Below, one piece after another: positions 11,191 through 25,059 of a DNA stretch of 64,000 bases (position 1 is its first letter; each line of letters opens with the position of its first letter). The notes beneath the pieces were generated by a model. The model was not told the origin of the DNA and did no database searches. It saw nothing but the letters and a program-made list of their open reading frames with translations. Source of the DNA: Meghimatium bilineatum. Taxonomy: Eukaryota; Mollusca; Gastropoda; Stylommatophora; Philomycidae. A program made the translations under genes and the position numbers. The DNA lies in NCBI GenBank assembly GCA_034231615.1, contig CM067318.1, forward strand, positions 31,575,723-31,639,722, written 5' to 3'.

Positions 11191-12705
11191 GTTGTTCGTA
11201 CATCACAAGTGATGATGACCATTTGTTACATCCACTTTTGAAAATTCAATTTTAGTTATGTCCTTGATTATGAGTTCGTAGATGGCTAATGAGCCCTATT
11301 CGAGCTGTAAATGTCCTTGGACAGTTTGGACATGGAATGACGACTGTAGACGGATTTTGAACTATCCATGACTTTCTAGCTGCTCTCCGCTGTTGAGCTG
11401 CTGCATTTCTCTTCTTTTAACAAGATGATGCGCTCTTTTTTATTTTAGAACGCCATGTAGATCTATTTTGTGCAAGTTCTTCCCATGTATCGTGGTCTAT
11501 TTCAAAGGCTTTCAGTGAGTCCTTTAACGAGTCCTTGTAGCGCTTCCTTTGGCCACCTTGAGATCGTATACCCTTCTCTAGCTCACCATAGAGAAGTATC
11601 TTTGGCAGACGATGGTCTGGCATACGCACCAAATGACCTTGCCCAACGAATCTGTGTCTGCATCAGGATCGTGTCAATGCTTGTGATACCAGCTCTATCA
11701 AGGACAGTGGTATCTGGAATCTTGTCTTGCCATTTGATGTTCATAACTTTTCTGAGACAATTTTTATGAAAATGATTGAGTTTTTTCGCATGACGTCTAT
11801 ACACAGTCCATGTTTCACTAGCGTAATGCAGCACTGGAATTACCACTGCTCTGTAAACTTTCAGCTTAGTCTGTATGTTAATGCCATTTCTACGCCAAAC
11901 ATTTGCGTACAATCTACCGAAAGTACTGCTTGCTTTGGCGATCCTTGTATACACTTCATCATCAACGTTGGCATTTTGTGATAACGTACTGCCTAGATAT
12001 GTGAATCTATTCACAACTTTCAGTGCTACACCATTTACCTTTATGCAGGGCTCGAGATAGCATTTGCCAAGTGCTGGTTGTAACATGACTTCTATTTTCT
12101 CTGTGTTAATGGTAAGTCCAAAGTTGGTACAGGCTTTGAAGAATCTGTCTATAATACATTGTAGATCAGCCTCAGAGTTGGCATTTAGGGCACAGTCATC
12201 AGCAAATATAAGATCCCTGATTGTGTGTGATTTAACTTTGGTTTTTGCTCGAAGCCGCCGAAGGTTGAACAATTTTCCGTCTATGCGATAGGTGATGTTT
12301 ACTCCCAGGTCTAGATCTCTGAAAGCATCATCCAACATAGCAGAGAACATGATGCTAAATAGGGTAGGTGCTAATACACATCCTTGTTTTACTCCATTTG
12401 AGACAGGAAAGGTTTCAGATAGCTCTCCATCATCCTGAACTCTAGCTAGCATTCCATCATGCAATTGCTGTACCATTGAGATAAATTTCTGTGGACATCC
12501 ATACTTTGCCAGAATCTTCCACAGACCCTCTCTACTTACTGTGTCAAATGCTTTTGTCAAGTCTATGAATGCTGTGTACAGGTCACAGTGTTGTTCTTGA
12601 CATTTTTCTTGAAGCTGTCTTTCAGCAAAGATCATATCAGTTGTTCCACGTTCTTTACTGAAACCACATTGGCTTTCGGGTAGTAGTCCTTCATTTAGAT
12701 GATAC
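11190..12705 (-). mobile_element. LINE, 5'-truncated, RT to C-terminal zinc finger
   Basis: The largest frame (down to about 11583) carries LLPESQCGFSKERGTTDMIF, AFIDLTKAFDTVSREGLWKI (motif A, D present), SNGVKQGCVLAPTLFSIMFS (motif B) and LIFADDCAL (motif C, catalytic FADD intact). The thumb segment FTYLGSTLSQNANVDDEV follows. After a frameshift near 11630 the protein continues with WEELAQNRSTWR. It ends in a C2H2-type finger (CPNCPRTFTARIGLISHLRT, closing His just after), with a stop at 11252. The 5' end is cut near 12705 inside the RT. The element sits within a MULE transposase relic, with transposase codons on both sides. The polymerase core is well preserved except for the frameshift, suggesting a fairly recent insertion. 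Confidence 0.88.
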
Positions 12706-13370
12706 GCTGAAGAAGACAGCAATATATTACTTCACTACGTCCAGACAAAAGTAAGTGCATACACGCATAGGATGTTTTGACCACTCTCAAATGCATGTAT
12801 TGTATACAGTTGATCGAATATCTCTGGGGTGACTGTTCCATCAGCAAACAAATGTCTAATCTGATAAAAGAAAAGCACTATTTTCCTGTGTTGCAAACAA
12901 AACGAAATCTGGTTCTTTCAAGCACAAAAAGAGACTGCAGCCAAATGTGTTTCTATATTCGTCAATGTGTTCATCATTGATTCCATTTCGATGACGATTT
13001 CTGCAAACATTCCTAGCTAAAGATTCTTGTTGAGGTAGAAGGTGTGCATGCAGGATCGATACTTGTCTTAAAACATGTTCCACAATGTGTCTAGTACCTT
13101 CTGTGTTTTCAGCACGTTGCCTCATGTTTTCTCGAGCAGTTGCTACAGCAACATTACCATGTACAAGTGGATGATCCTGCTTACCATGCTCAAAAACTAC
13201 ATTATCATCAAGAGCATGACGTGTTCGTACATCGCAAATCCATGTCTCTCTTTCCCACGATCTCCAGATCTGTGCTTCACAAACATAAACTCTCTTAAAA
13301 CAAATTTCCTACAACCTTTCTGTGATGTAGTCAATGTTGCAATCTTCATAGAAAATCTTCACAAAAGAGT
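12705..13370 (-). pseudogene. FLYWCH zinc finger plus MULE transposase relic, 5' part
   Basis: Reading the minus strand from about 13370: SQKGCRKFVLREFMFVKHRS (start of a FLYWCH finger), a frameshift, WICDVRTRHALDDNVVFEHG and KQDHPL (the W-x-C … H-x-x-x-H half), then MRQRAENTEGTRHIVEHVL, LPQQESLARNVCRNRHR, another frameshift, FADGTVTPEIFDQLYTIHAF (the D-G-T-F… start of the MULE domain) and LSGRSEVIYCCLL. This order is the known FLYWCH to MULE architecture. At least three frame disturbances and a LINE insertion make it non-functional. The match to family patterns is from memory, not from a search. Confidence 0.72.
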
Positions 13371-14020
13371 AAAACTAAAATTTCCGGTGTACCAGATCCC
13401 ATTACAACTTTTTGGCTATGTAGGGTTATCTTGTCCTGTATATTTTGTCTGGGAATACTTTTTCTTGGGGATATTTTGTCCGGTATATTTTGTCTGATGT
13501 ATTTTGTCTTGGAATATTTTGTCATGGAACTATTATTTCCTCATCATCATCATCATCATCATCATGTCAAGATGTACCTTCTCACAGTTAAATGGATTAT
13601 TTCACCATCAAACGTTTCCAGATTTCTTGTAATTTAGTTACTGACTTCGCCTGGTTATAACTACCATCATGATCAGTACAATCTTCCCATCCTCATAAAT
13701 TATCATCACAATCCTCATTAATTATCATCATCACATGTCATGCTGCATGGATGTTTTCTATATTTTATTTTCACATTTGAGTATTGCAAGTGGAGGTGTC
13801 TTATTATAGTCCATGTCGTGTGATGTCGATTGTCATGTAAGTCTACATTCTTCTGTCTTCTCGTGTACTGCCAATTATTTCTTATAGTCCATGACATGTG
13901 GTATTGGTTATTGTTTTAGTTAAATTTCTTTAACCTTGTACACTGTCAATCATTTTTATAGCCCATACTGTTTGGTGGTAATCATGGCTGTCTCCAGCAT
14001 CCTGTTATGTATACTGTCAA
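13371..14020. other. No gene recognised; short (CAT)n tract
   Basis: A (CAT)n microsatellite of about 9 units lies at 13539-13565. TTTTGTCTG/GGAATATTTTGTC motifs repeat at 13436-13520. No coding region is supported. Confidence 0.55.
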
Positions 14021-14024
14021 CCAG

Positions 14025-14120
14025 TTTCGATACCGACGATATCGGATATGTAGCACCATTTGCGCAAATAAACCAGCGGTACAACGCTTTTCCGTTCTCT
14101 AGGACCACTTTCCTCCTCTG
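14025..14120 (-). repeat. Dispersed repeat, diverged copy
   Basis: On the minus strand this segment contains GAGAACGGAAAAGCGTTGTA, then GTTTATTTGCGCAAATGG. It aligns with GAGAATGGAAATGCGTTGTA … TTTATTTGCGCTAATG at 33.95-34.0 kb and with a copy at 62.8-62.9 kb. The family is unclassified. Confidence 0.6.
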
Positions 14121-14266
14121 AGGTTATGAAAGATATCCGGTGTGAGATTGATTGCCTGTTGATTAACAAGAAGTAGACTAGAGAAGGAAATACGTTGTGT
14201 CATGATTTACAGCTCGGATACGATATAAGAATTTTTTTTCCCGCTGGAAAAATACGAATTAAGCAT

Positions 14267-17200
14267 AGTCTCAGTCACTTTAACCTTACAACATACATAG
14301 CGTCTTAGTCACTGTAACCTTATAACATAACAGTCACTGTAACCTTATAACATAACAGTCACTGTAACCTTATAACATAGTGTCTTAGAAACTGTAACCT
14401 TATAACATAACAGTCACTGTAACCTTACAACATAACAGTCACTGTAACCTTATAACATAGCGTCTTAGAAACTGTAACCTTATAACATAACAGTCACTGT
14501 AATCTTACAACATAACAGTCACTGTAACCTTATAACATAGCGTCTTAGTCGCCTAACCTTATAACATAACGTCTTAGTCACTGTAACCTTATAACATAGC
14601 GTCTTAGAAACTGTAACCTTATAACATAACAGTCACTGTAACCTTACAACATAACAGTCACTGTAACCTTATAACATAACAGTCACTGTAACCTTATAAC
14701 ATAGCGTCTTAGTCACTTAACCTTATAACATAACGTCTTAGTCAATGTAACCTTATAACATAACAGTCACTGTAACCTTATAACATAACGTCTTAGTCAA
14801 TGTAACCTTATAACATAACGTCTTAGTCACTGTAACCTTATAACATAGCGTCTTAGTCACTGTAACCTTATAACATAACGTCTTAGTCAATGTAACCTTA
14901 TAACATAACGTCTTAGTCACTGTAACCTTATAACATAGCGTCTTAGTCACTTAACCTTATAACATAACAGTCACTGTAACCTTATAACATAGCGTCTTAG
15001 TCACTTAACCTTATAACATAACAGTCACTGTAACCTTATAACATAACGTCTTAGTCAATGTAACCTTATAACATAACAGTCACTGTAACCTTATAACATA
15101 GCGTCTTAGTCACTGTAACCTTATAACATAACAGTCACTGTAACCTTATAACATAGCGTCTTAGTCAATGTAACCTTATAACATAACAGTCACTGTAACC
15201 TTATAACATAACGTCTTAGTCAATGTAACCTTATAACATAACAGTCACTGTAACCTTATAACATAACAGTCAATGTAACCTTATAACATAACAGTCACTG
15301 TAACCTTATAACATAACAGTCACTGTAACCTTATAACATAACAGTCACTGTAACCTTATAACATAACGTCATAGTCACTGTAACCTTATAACATAACGTC
15401 ATAGTCACTGTAACCTTATAACATAACGTCTTAGTCAATGTAACCTTATAACATAACAGTAACTGTAACCTTATAACATAACAGTCACTGTAACCTTATA
15501 ACATAACAGTCACTGTAACCTTATAACATAACAGTCACTGTAACCTTATAACATAACAGTCAATGTAACCTTATAACATAACAGTCACTGTAACCTTATA
15601 ACATAACAGTCACTGTAACCTTATAACATAACAGTCACTGTAACCTTATAACATAACAGTCACTGTAACCTTATAACATAACAGTCAATGTAACCTTATA
15701 ACATAACAGTCACTGTAACCTTATAACATAACAGTCAATGTAACCTTATAACATAACAGTCACTGTAACCTTATAACATAACAGTCAATGTAACCTTATA
15801 ACATAACAGTCACTGTAACCTTATAACATAACAGTCACTGTAACCTTATAACATAACAGTCACTGTAACCTTATAACATAACGTCATAGTCACTGTAACC
15901 TTATAACATAACGTCATAGTCACTGTAACCTTATAACATAACGTCTTAGTCAATGTAACCTTATAACATAACAGTCACTGTAACCTTATAACATAACAGT
16001 CACTGTAACCTTATAACATAACAGTCACTGTAACCTTACAACATAACAGTCACTGTAACCTTATAACATAACAGTCACTGTAACCTTTTAACATAACAGT
16101 CACTGTAACCTTATAACATAACAGTCACTGTAACCTTATAACATAACAGTCACTGTAACCATATAACATAACAGTCACTGTAACCTTATAACATAACAGT
16201 CAATGTAACCTTATAACATAACAGTCACTGTAACCTTATAACATAACAGTCACTGTAACCTTATAACATAACAGTCACTGTAACCTTATAACATAACGTC
16301 TTAGTCACTGTAACCTTATAACATAACGTCTTAGTCACTGTAACCTTATAACATAGCGTCTTAGTCACTTAACCTTATAACATAACGTCTTAGTCAATGT
16401 AACCTTATAACATAACAGTCACTGTAACCTTATAACATAACAGTCACTGTAACCTTATAACATAACAGTCACTGTAACCTTATAACATAACAGTCACTGT
16501 AACCTTATAACATAACAGTCACTGTAACCTTATAACATAACAGTCAATGTAACCTTATAACATAACAGTCACTGTAACCTTATAACATAACAGTCACTGT
16601 AACCTTATAACATAACAGTCAATGTAACCTTATAACATAACAGTCACTGTAACCTTATAACATAACAGTCACTGTAACCTTATAACATAACAGTCACTGT
16701 AACCTTATAACATAGCGTCTTAGTCAATGTAACCTTATAACATAACAGTCACTGTAACCTTATAACATAACAGTCAATGTAACCTTATAACATAACAGTC
16801 ACTGTAACCTTATAACATAACAGTCAATGTAACCTTATAACATAACAGTCACTGTAACCTTATAACATAACAGTCACTGTAACCTTATAACATAACAGTC
16901 ACTGTAACCTTATAACATAGCGTCTTAGTCAATGTAACCTTATAACATAACAGTCAATGTAACCTTATAACATAACAGTCACTGTAACCTTATAACATAG
17001 CGTCTTAGTCAATGTAACCTTATAACATAACAGTCACTGTAACCTTATAACATAACAGTCACTGTAACCTTATAACATAACAGTCACTGTAACCTTATAA
17101 CATAACAGTCACTGTAACCTTATAACATAACAGTCACTGTAACCTTATAACATAACAGTCACTGTAACCTTATAACATAACGTCATAGTCACTGTAACCT

Positions 17201-20200
17201 TATAACATAACGTCATAGTCACTGTAACCTTATAACATAACAGTCACTGTAACCTTATAACATAACAGTCACTGTAACCTTATAACATAACGTCTTAGTC
17301 AATGTAACCTTATAACATAGCGTCTTAGTCACTTAACCTTATAACATAACGTCTTAGTCAATGTAACCTTATAACATAACAGTCACTGTAACCTTATAAC
17401 ATAACGTCTTAGTCAATGTAACCTTATAACATAACGTCTTAGTCAATGTAACCTTATAACATAACGTCTTAGTCAATGTAACCTTATAACATAACAGTCA
17501 ATGTAACCTTATAACATAGCGTCTTAGTCAATGTAACCTTATAACATAACAGTCAATGTAACCTTATAACATAACAGTCACTGTAACCTTATAACATAGC
17601 GTCTTAGTCAATGTAACCTTATAACATAACAGTCACTGTAACCTTATAACATAACAGTCACTGTAACCTTATAACATAACAGTCACTGTAACCTTATAAC
17701 ATAACAGTCACTGTAACCTTATAACATAACAGTCACTGTAACCTTATAACATAACGTCATAGTCACTGTAACCTTATAACATAACGTCATAGTCACTGTA
17801 ACCTTATAACATAACAGTCACTGTAACCTTATAACATAACAGTCACTGTAACCTTATAACATAACGTCTTAGTCAATGTAACCTTATAACATAGCGTCTT
17901 AGTCACTTAACCTTATAACATAACGTCTTAGTCAATGTAACCTTATAACATAACAGTCACTGTAACCTTATAACATAACAGTCACTGTAACCTTATAACA
18001 TAACAGTCACTGTAACCTTATAACATAACAGTCACTGTAACCTTATAACATAACAGTCACTGTAACCTTATAACATAACAGTCACTGTAACCTTATAACA
18101 TAACAGTCACTGTAACCTTATAACATAACAGTCAATGTAACCTTATAACATAACAGTCACTGTAACCTTATAACATAACAGTCAATGTAACCTTATAACA
18201 TAACAGTCACTGTAACCTTATAACATAACAGTCACTGTAACCTTATAACATAACAGTCACTGTAACCTTATAACATAACGTCATAGTCACTGTAACCTTA
18301 TAACATAACGTCATAGTCACTGTAACCTTATAACATAACGTCTTAGTCAATGTAACCTTATAACATAACAGTCACTGTAACCTTATAACATAACAGTCAC
18401 TGTAACCTTATAACATAACAGTCACTGTAACCTTACAACATAACAGTCACTGTAACCTTATAACATAACAGTCACTGTAACCTTTTAACATAACAGTCAC
18501 TGTAACCTTATAACATAACAGTCACTGTAACCTTATAACATAACAGTCACTGTAACCATATAACATAACAGTCACTGTAACCTTATAACATAACAGTCAA
18601 TGTAACCTTATAACATAACAGTCACTGTAACCTTATAACATAACAGTCACTGTAACCTTATAACATAACAGTCACTGTAACCTTATAACATAACGTCTTA
18701 GTCACTGTAACCTTATAACATAACGTCTTAGTCACTGTAACCTTATAACATAGCGTCTTAGTCACTTAACCTTATAACATAACGTCTTAGTCAATGTAAC
18801 CTTATAACATAACAGTCACTGTAACCTTATAACATAACAGTCACTGTAACCTTATAACATAACAGTCACTGTAACCTTATAACATAACAGTCACTGTAAC
18901 CTTATAACATAACAGTCACTGTAACCTTATAACATAACAGTCAATGTAACCTTATAACATAACAGTCACTGTAACCTTATAACATAACAGTCACTGTAAC
19001 CTTATAACATAACAGTCAATGTAACCTTATAACATAACAGTCACTGTAACCTTATAACATAACAGTCACTGTAACCTTATAACATAACAGTCACTGTAAC
19101 CTTATAACATAACAGTCACTGTAACCTTATAACATAACAGTCACTGTAACCTTATAACATAACAGTCACTGTAACCTTATAACATAACAGTCAATGTAAC
19201 CTTATAACATAACAGTCACTGTAACCTTATAACATAACAGTCAATGTAACCTTATAACATAACAGTCACTGTAACCTTATAACATAACAGTCAATGTAAC
19301 CTTATAACATAACAGTCACTGTAACCTTATAACATAACAGTCACTGTAACCTTATAACATAACAGTCACTGTAACCTTATAACATAACGTCATAGTCACT
19401 GTAACCTTATAACATAACGTCATAGTCACTGTAACCTTATAACATAACGTCTTAGTCAATGTAACCTTATAACATAACAGTCACTGTAACCTTATAACAT
19501 AACAGTCACTGTAACCTTATAACATAACAGTCACTGTAACCTTACAACATAACAGTCACTGTAACCTTATAACATAACAGTCACTGTAACCTTTTAACAT
19601 AACAGTCACTGTAACCTTATAACATAACAGTCACTGTAACCTTATAACATAACAGTCACTGTAACCATATAACATAACAGTCACTGTAACCTTATAACAT
19701 AACAGTCAATGTAACCTTATAACATAACAGTCACTGTAACCTTATAACATAACAGTCACTGTAACCTTATAACATAACAGTCACTGTAACCTTATAACAT
19801 AACGTCTTAGTCACTGTAACCTTATAACATAACGTCTTAGTCACTGTAACCTTATAACATAGCGTCTTAGTCACTTAACCTTATAACATAACGTCTTAGT
19901 CAATGTAACCTTATAACATAACAGTCACTGTAACCTTATAACATAACAGTCACTGTAACCTTATAACATAACAGTCACTGTAACCTTATAACATAACAGT
20001 CACTGTAACCTTATAACATAACAGTCACTGTAACCTTATAACATAACAGTCAATGTAACCTTATAACATAACAGTCACTGTAACCTTATAACATAACAGT
20101 CACTGTAACCTTATAACATAACAGTCAATGTAACCTTATAACATAACAGTCACTGTAACCTTATAACATAACAGTCACTGTAACCTTATAACATAACAGT

Positions 20201-23200
20201 CACTGTAACCTTATAACATAGCGTCTTAGTCAATGTAACCTTATAACATAACAGTCACTGTAACCTTATAACATAACAGTCAATGTAACCTTATAACATA
20301 ACAGTCACTGTAACCTTATAACATAACAGTCAATGTAACCTTATAACATAACAGTCACTGTAACCTTATAACATAACAGTCACTGTAACCTTATAACATA
20401 ACAGTCACTGTAACCTTATAACATAGCGTCTTAGTCAATGTAACCTTATAACATAACAGTCAATGTAACCTTATAACATAACAGTCACTGTAACCTTATA
20501 ACATAGCGTCTTAGTCAATGTAACCTTATAACATAACAGTCACTGTAACCTTATAACATAACAGTCACTGTAACCTTATAACATAACAGTCACTGTAACC
20601 TTATAACATAACAGTCACTGTAACCTTATAACATAACAGTCACTGTAACCTTATAACATAACAGTCACTGTAACCTTATAACATAACGTCATAGTCACTG
20701 TAACCTTATAACATAACGTCATAGTCACTGTAACCTTATAACATAACAGTCACTGTAACCTTATAACATAACAGTCACTGTAACCTTATAACATAACGTC
20801 TTAGTCAATGTAACCTTATAACATAGCGTCTTAGTCACTTAACCTTATAACATAACGTCTTAGTCAATGTAACCTTATAACATAACAGTCACTGTAACCT
20901 TATAACATAACGTCTTAGTCAATGTAACCTTATAACATAACGTCTTAGTCAATGTAACCTTATAACATAACGTCTTAGTCAATGTAACCTTATAACATAA
21001 CAGTCAATGTAACCTTATAACATAGCGTCTTAGTCAATGTAACCTTATAACATAACAGTCAATGTAACCTTATAACATAACAGTCACTGTAACCTTATAA
21101 CATAGCGTCTTAGTCAATGTAACCTTATAACATAACAGTCACTGTAACCTTATAACATAACAGTCACTGTAACCTTATAACATAACAGTCACTGTAACCT
21201 TATAACATAACAGTCACTGTAACCTTATAACATAACAGTCACTGTAACCTTATAACATAACGTCATAGTCACTGTAACCTTATAACATAACGTCATAGTC
21301 ACTGTAACCTTATAACATAACAGTCACTGTAACCTTATAACATAACAGTCACTGTAACCTTATAACATAACGTCTTAGTCAATGTAACCTTATAACATAG
21401 CGTCTTAGTCACTTAACCTTATAACATAACGTCTTAGTCAATGTAACCTTATAACATAACAGTCACTGTAACCTTATAACATAACAGTCACTGTAACCTT
21501 ATAACATAACAGTCACTGTAACCTTATAACATAACAGTCACTGTAACCTTATAACATAACAGTCACTGTAACCTTATAACATAACAGTCACTGTAACCTT
21601 ATAACATAACAGTCACTGTAACCTTATAACATAACAGTCACTGTAACCTTATAACATAACAGTCACTGTAACCTTATAACATAACAGTCACTGTAACCTT
21701 ATAACATAACAGTCACTGTAACCTTATAACATAACAGTCACTGTAACCTTATAACATAACAGTCACTGTAACCTTGTAACATAACAGTCACTGTAACCTT
21801 ATAACATAACAGTCACTGTAACCTTATAACATAACAGTCAATGTAACCTTATAACATAACAGTCACTGTAACCTTATAACATAACAGTCACTGTAACCTT
21901 ATAACATAACAGTCACTGTAACCTTATAACATAACAGTCACTGTAACCTTATAACATAACAGTCACTGTAACCTTATAACATAACAGTCACTGTAACCTC
22001 ATAACATAACAGTCACTGTAACCTTATAACATAACAGTCACTGTAACCTTATAACATAACAGTCACTGTAACCTTATAACATAACAGTCACTGTAACCTT
22101 ATAACATAACAGTCACTGTAACCTTATAACATAACAGTCACTGTAACCTTATAACATAACAGTCACTGTAACCTTATAACATAACAGTCACTGTAACCTT
22201 ATAACATAACAGTCACTGTAACCTTATAACATAACAGTCACTGTAACCTTATAACATAACAGTCACTGTAACCTTATAACATAACAGTCACTGTAACCTT
22301 ATAACATAACAGTCACTGTAGCCTTATAACATAACAGTCAATGTAACCTTATAACATAACAGTCACTGTAACCTTATAACATAACAGTCACTGTAACCTT
22401 ATAACATAACAGTCACTGTAACCTTATAACATAACAGTCACTGTAACCTTATAACATAACAGTCACTGTAACCTTATAACATAACGTCATAGTCACTGTA
22501 ACCTTATAACATAACGTCATAGTCACTGTAACCTTATAACATAACAGTCACTGTAACCTTATAACATAACAGTCACTGTAACCTTATAACATAACGTCTT
22601 AGTCAATGTAACCTTATAACATAGCGTCTTAGTCACTTAACCTTATAACATAACGTCTTAGTCAATGTAACCTTATAACATAACAGTCACTGTAACCTTA
22701 TAACATAACGTCTTAGTCAATGTAACCTTATAACATAACGTCTTAGTCAATGTAACCTTATAACATAACGTCTTAGTCACTGTAACCTTATAACATAGCG
22801 TCTTAGTCACTTAACCTTATAACATAACGTCTTAGTCAATGTAACCTTATAACATAACGTCTTAGTCAATGTAACCTTATAACATAACGTCTTAGTCACT
22901 GTAACCTTATAACATAGCGTCTTAGTCACTTAACCTTATAACATAACGTCTTAGTCAATGTAACCTTATAACATAACAGTCACTGTAACCTTATAACATA
23001 ACAGTCACTGTAACCTTATAACATAACAGTCACTGTAACCTTATAACATAACAGTCACTGTAACCTTATAACATAGCGTCTTAGTCACTGTAACCTTATA
23101 ACATAGCGTCTTAGTCACTGTAACCTTATAACATAACGTCTTAGTCACTATAACTTTATTACATAACAGTCACTGTAACCTTATAACATAACAGTCACTG

Positions 23201-23545
23201 TAACATAACGTCTTAGTCACTGTAACCTTATAACATAACGTCTTAGTCACTGTAACCTTATAACATTGCGTCTTAGTCACTGTAACCTTATAACATAACG
23301 TCTTAGTCACTGTAACCTTATAACATTGCGTCTTAGTCACTGTAACCTTATAACATAACGTCTTAGTCACTGTAACCTTATAAAATTGCGTCTTAGTCAC
23401 TGTAACCTTATAACATAGCGTCTTAGTCACTTAACCTTATAACATAGCGTCTTAGTCACTGTAACCTTATAACATAACAGTCACTGTAACCTTATAACAT
23501 AACAGTCACTGTAACCTTATAACATAGCGTCTAAGTTACTGTAAC
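14267..23545. repeat. 9.3-kb minisatellite array with 25- and 30-bp units
   Basis: Two interleaved monomers share the core CACTGTAACCTTATAACATA. The 25-bp form begins CAGTCA and the 30-bp form begins CGTCTTAGTCA or CGTCATAGTCA. There are roughly 350 units. A common substitution is CACTG/CAATG, and a 28-bp variant lacks TG in CACTTAACC. Rare markers show higher-order duplication: CCTTTTAAC occurs at 16084, 18481 and 19590, and CCATATAAC about 77 bp after each. The block 15881-17940 recurs at +3506 bp with the same order of variants. Units open in the 30-bp runs give repetitive KTLCYKVTVT frames that are not genes. Confidence 0.97.
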
Positions 23546-24898
23546 CGTATGGGTGCAAAGGGAACGCATTGCAAATGGAACGCATAGGCGGACCCAGGGT
23601 TAGCAGATAACCAAGATCCCAAATGTACCTCAACGCGGTGCACCCTGGAAACAGAAATACAGCAGCTCGAGCTGACTCTGGCCACACCATTTGGGGATCG
23701 TGTCCGAGAATGTGGAGGTAGCAGATGGAAAGAGATTTGACTGCTCAAGAGACAGACAATATCTCCGACACCACCAGCATCACCACATATAGCGACACTG
23801 TCGACATACAGTGAAGCCAGTCAGTCCAGTCCGAACATTGGAGGGGCGGCCAATGTAAAATGCACATAAAGGTAGATGCATGGCGAGAGACAAATAGATT
23901 TCATGCCGAGTACAATGAAACAATGAAATGGCAGAACAGCGCTAGAGTTCAGCGCGAACTGCAAATAGAAAGTGAAAAGTCCCTAGGAAAGGGGAACTAC
24001 AAGTTAGTCAGCTCGAGACGAGCTTCTAGTTACCTGTGTCCCTTACAGGCAGAGACCCAGACCCATTCATTGGCGTTTGGTAAAGAAAGACCTAATCCAA
24101 CTCTAATGTCGAGCCTTCCTAAACCGGAAATATGCTCGCGAAGAGAAAGGGTTCTGTATCCGACGGGCTTAGGCAAGAAAGGGACAACGATGGTAGTCCT
24201 GGCCCAACTCTACTGTCAAGGTTTCCTATACCGGAAGCGCACTTGCAGAGAGAAAGGGTTCCATACCCGATGGGCTCAGGCACAAAAGGGACAACGATTT
24301 AGCCCTGGCCCAACTCTACTGTCAAGGTTTCCTACACCGGAAATACACTTGAAGAGAGAAAGGGTTCAGTACCTGATGGGATCAGGCGCTATTGGGACAA
24401 GGCCGCTCAGCTCGAGAACGCCTTGCTCTCAAACGCGTGGTGTGAGACTCGAACTTGGACAAGGGGTACACTATGTCGATGAATGACACCTCGGCTAAGA
24501 GGGCGAAAGAGCCAGGGTCCAACTCCTCTGTTGAGTTCTTCCCCTTAAGGAACCAGGCTCACGGACGAGAAACGGTTCAGTACCCAATGGGCACAGGCAC
24601 AGCTCGTCCAATTACACGAGGCAAGTTCATAGACAGTGGAACACCTCGTTCAAGTCAGATGAGAGCAAAAATCGTCTGAGCGAAGAGTCGCCACTGCGCG
24701 TGCCTGGAGACAGATATAGAGGCTGTCACAGGCTAAGGGTAGCCCACCCGAATTGTCAAGGCATGCCGAAATCGGATGTGCTAGGCCTACAAGGCGCATA
24801 ACGGTGGCACAACGTATTCACGCTCCCGGCGGAAATAGCACGGATATCCGTGATGGTTACAATGGAGGGAACGAAAAACAAACAAACAAACAAACAAA
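23546..24898 (+). mobile_element. Unclassified retroelement inserted in the minisatellite
   Basis: A 1.35-kb block interrupts the array. It is visibly richer in G and C than its surroundings. It ends in (AAAC)n at about 24875-24898. It is flanked by ACTGTAACCGTAT on the left and ACTGTAATCGTAT on the right, a probable 13-bp target duplication with one mismatch, derived from the array itself. A tail plus variable-length duplication points to LINE-type retrotransposition. Inside is an open frame at 23860-24486 with no domain I recognise, built partly on a roughly 115-bp tandem repeat (AAAGGGTTC…TACCGGAA…, about 24140-24400). It could be a non-autonomous element, or a 5'-truncated one without surviving RT. 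Confidence 0.75.
23860..24486 (+). CDS. Uncharacterised ORF inside the retroelement
   Basis: A 208-codon open frame that I do not recognise. It begins MHIKVDAWRETNRFHAEY and is rich in basic and polar residues. Residues about 85-190 contain three imperfect copies of a motif of the type RERVLYPTGLG / REKGFHTRWAQ / RERVQYLMGSG. These come from the tandem DNA repeat beneath, and the middle copy is read in a shifted frame, which argues against strong protein-level selection. A continuation frame (24455-24679) has similar content (RETVQYPMGTG). No zinc knuckle, RT or endonuclease motif is visible. It may be a chance frame in a GC-rich element or the remnant of a gag-like ORF. Confidence 0.25.
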   Translation: MHIKVDAWRETNRFHAEYNETMKWQNSARVQRELQIESEKSLGKGNYKLVSSRRASSYLCPLQAETQTHSLAFGKERPNPTLMSSLPKPEICSRRERVLYPTGLGKKGTTMVVLAQLYCQGFLYRKRTCREKGFHTRWAQAQKGQRFSPGPTLLSRFPTPEIHLKRERVQYLMGSGAIGTRPLSSRTPCSQTRGVRLELGQGVHYVDE

Positions 24899-25055
24899 CT
24901 GTAATCGTATAGCATAGCGTCTTAGCCACTGTAACCTTATAACATAACAGTCACTTTAACCTTACAACATAGCGTCTTAGTCACAGTAACCTTACAACAT
25001 AGCGTCTTAATCACTGTAGCCTTATAACATAACAGTCACTTTAACCATTAATATT
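24899..25055. repeat. Distal remnant of the 25/30-bp minisatellite
   Basis: Five or six diverged units (GTCTTAGCCACTGTAACC, CAGTCACTTTAACC, CATAGCGTCTTAATCACTG) continue the array beyond the inserted element. This shows the insertion is inside the array and not at its edge. Confidence 0.9.
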
Positions 25056-25059
25056 CTAT

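Noticed and set aside
14267-23545. CRISPR-like array of 25/30-bp repeats
   Set aside because: Units are contiguous with no unique spacers, and the genome is eukaryotic.
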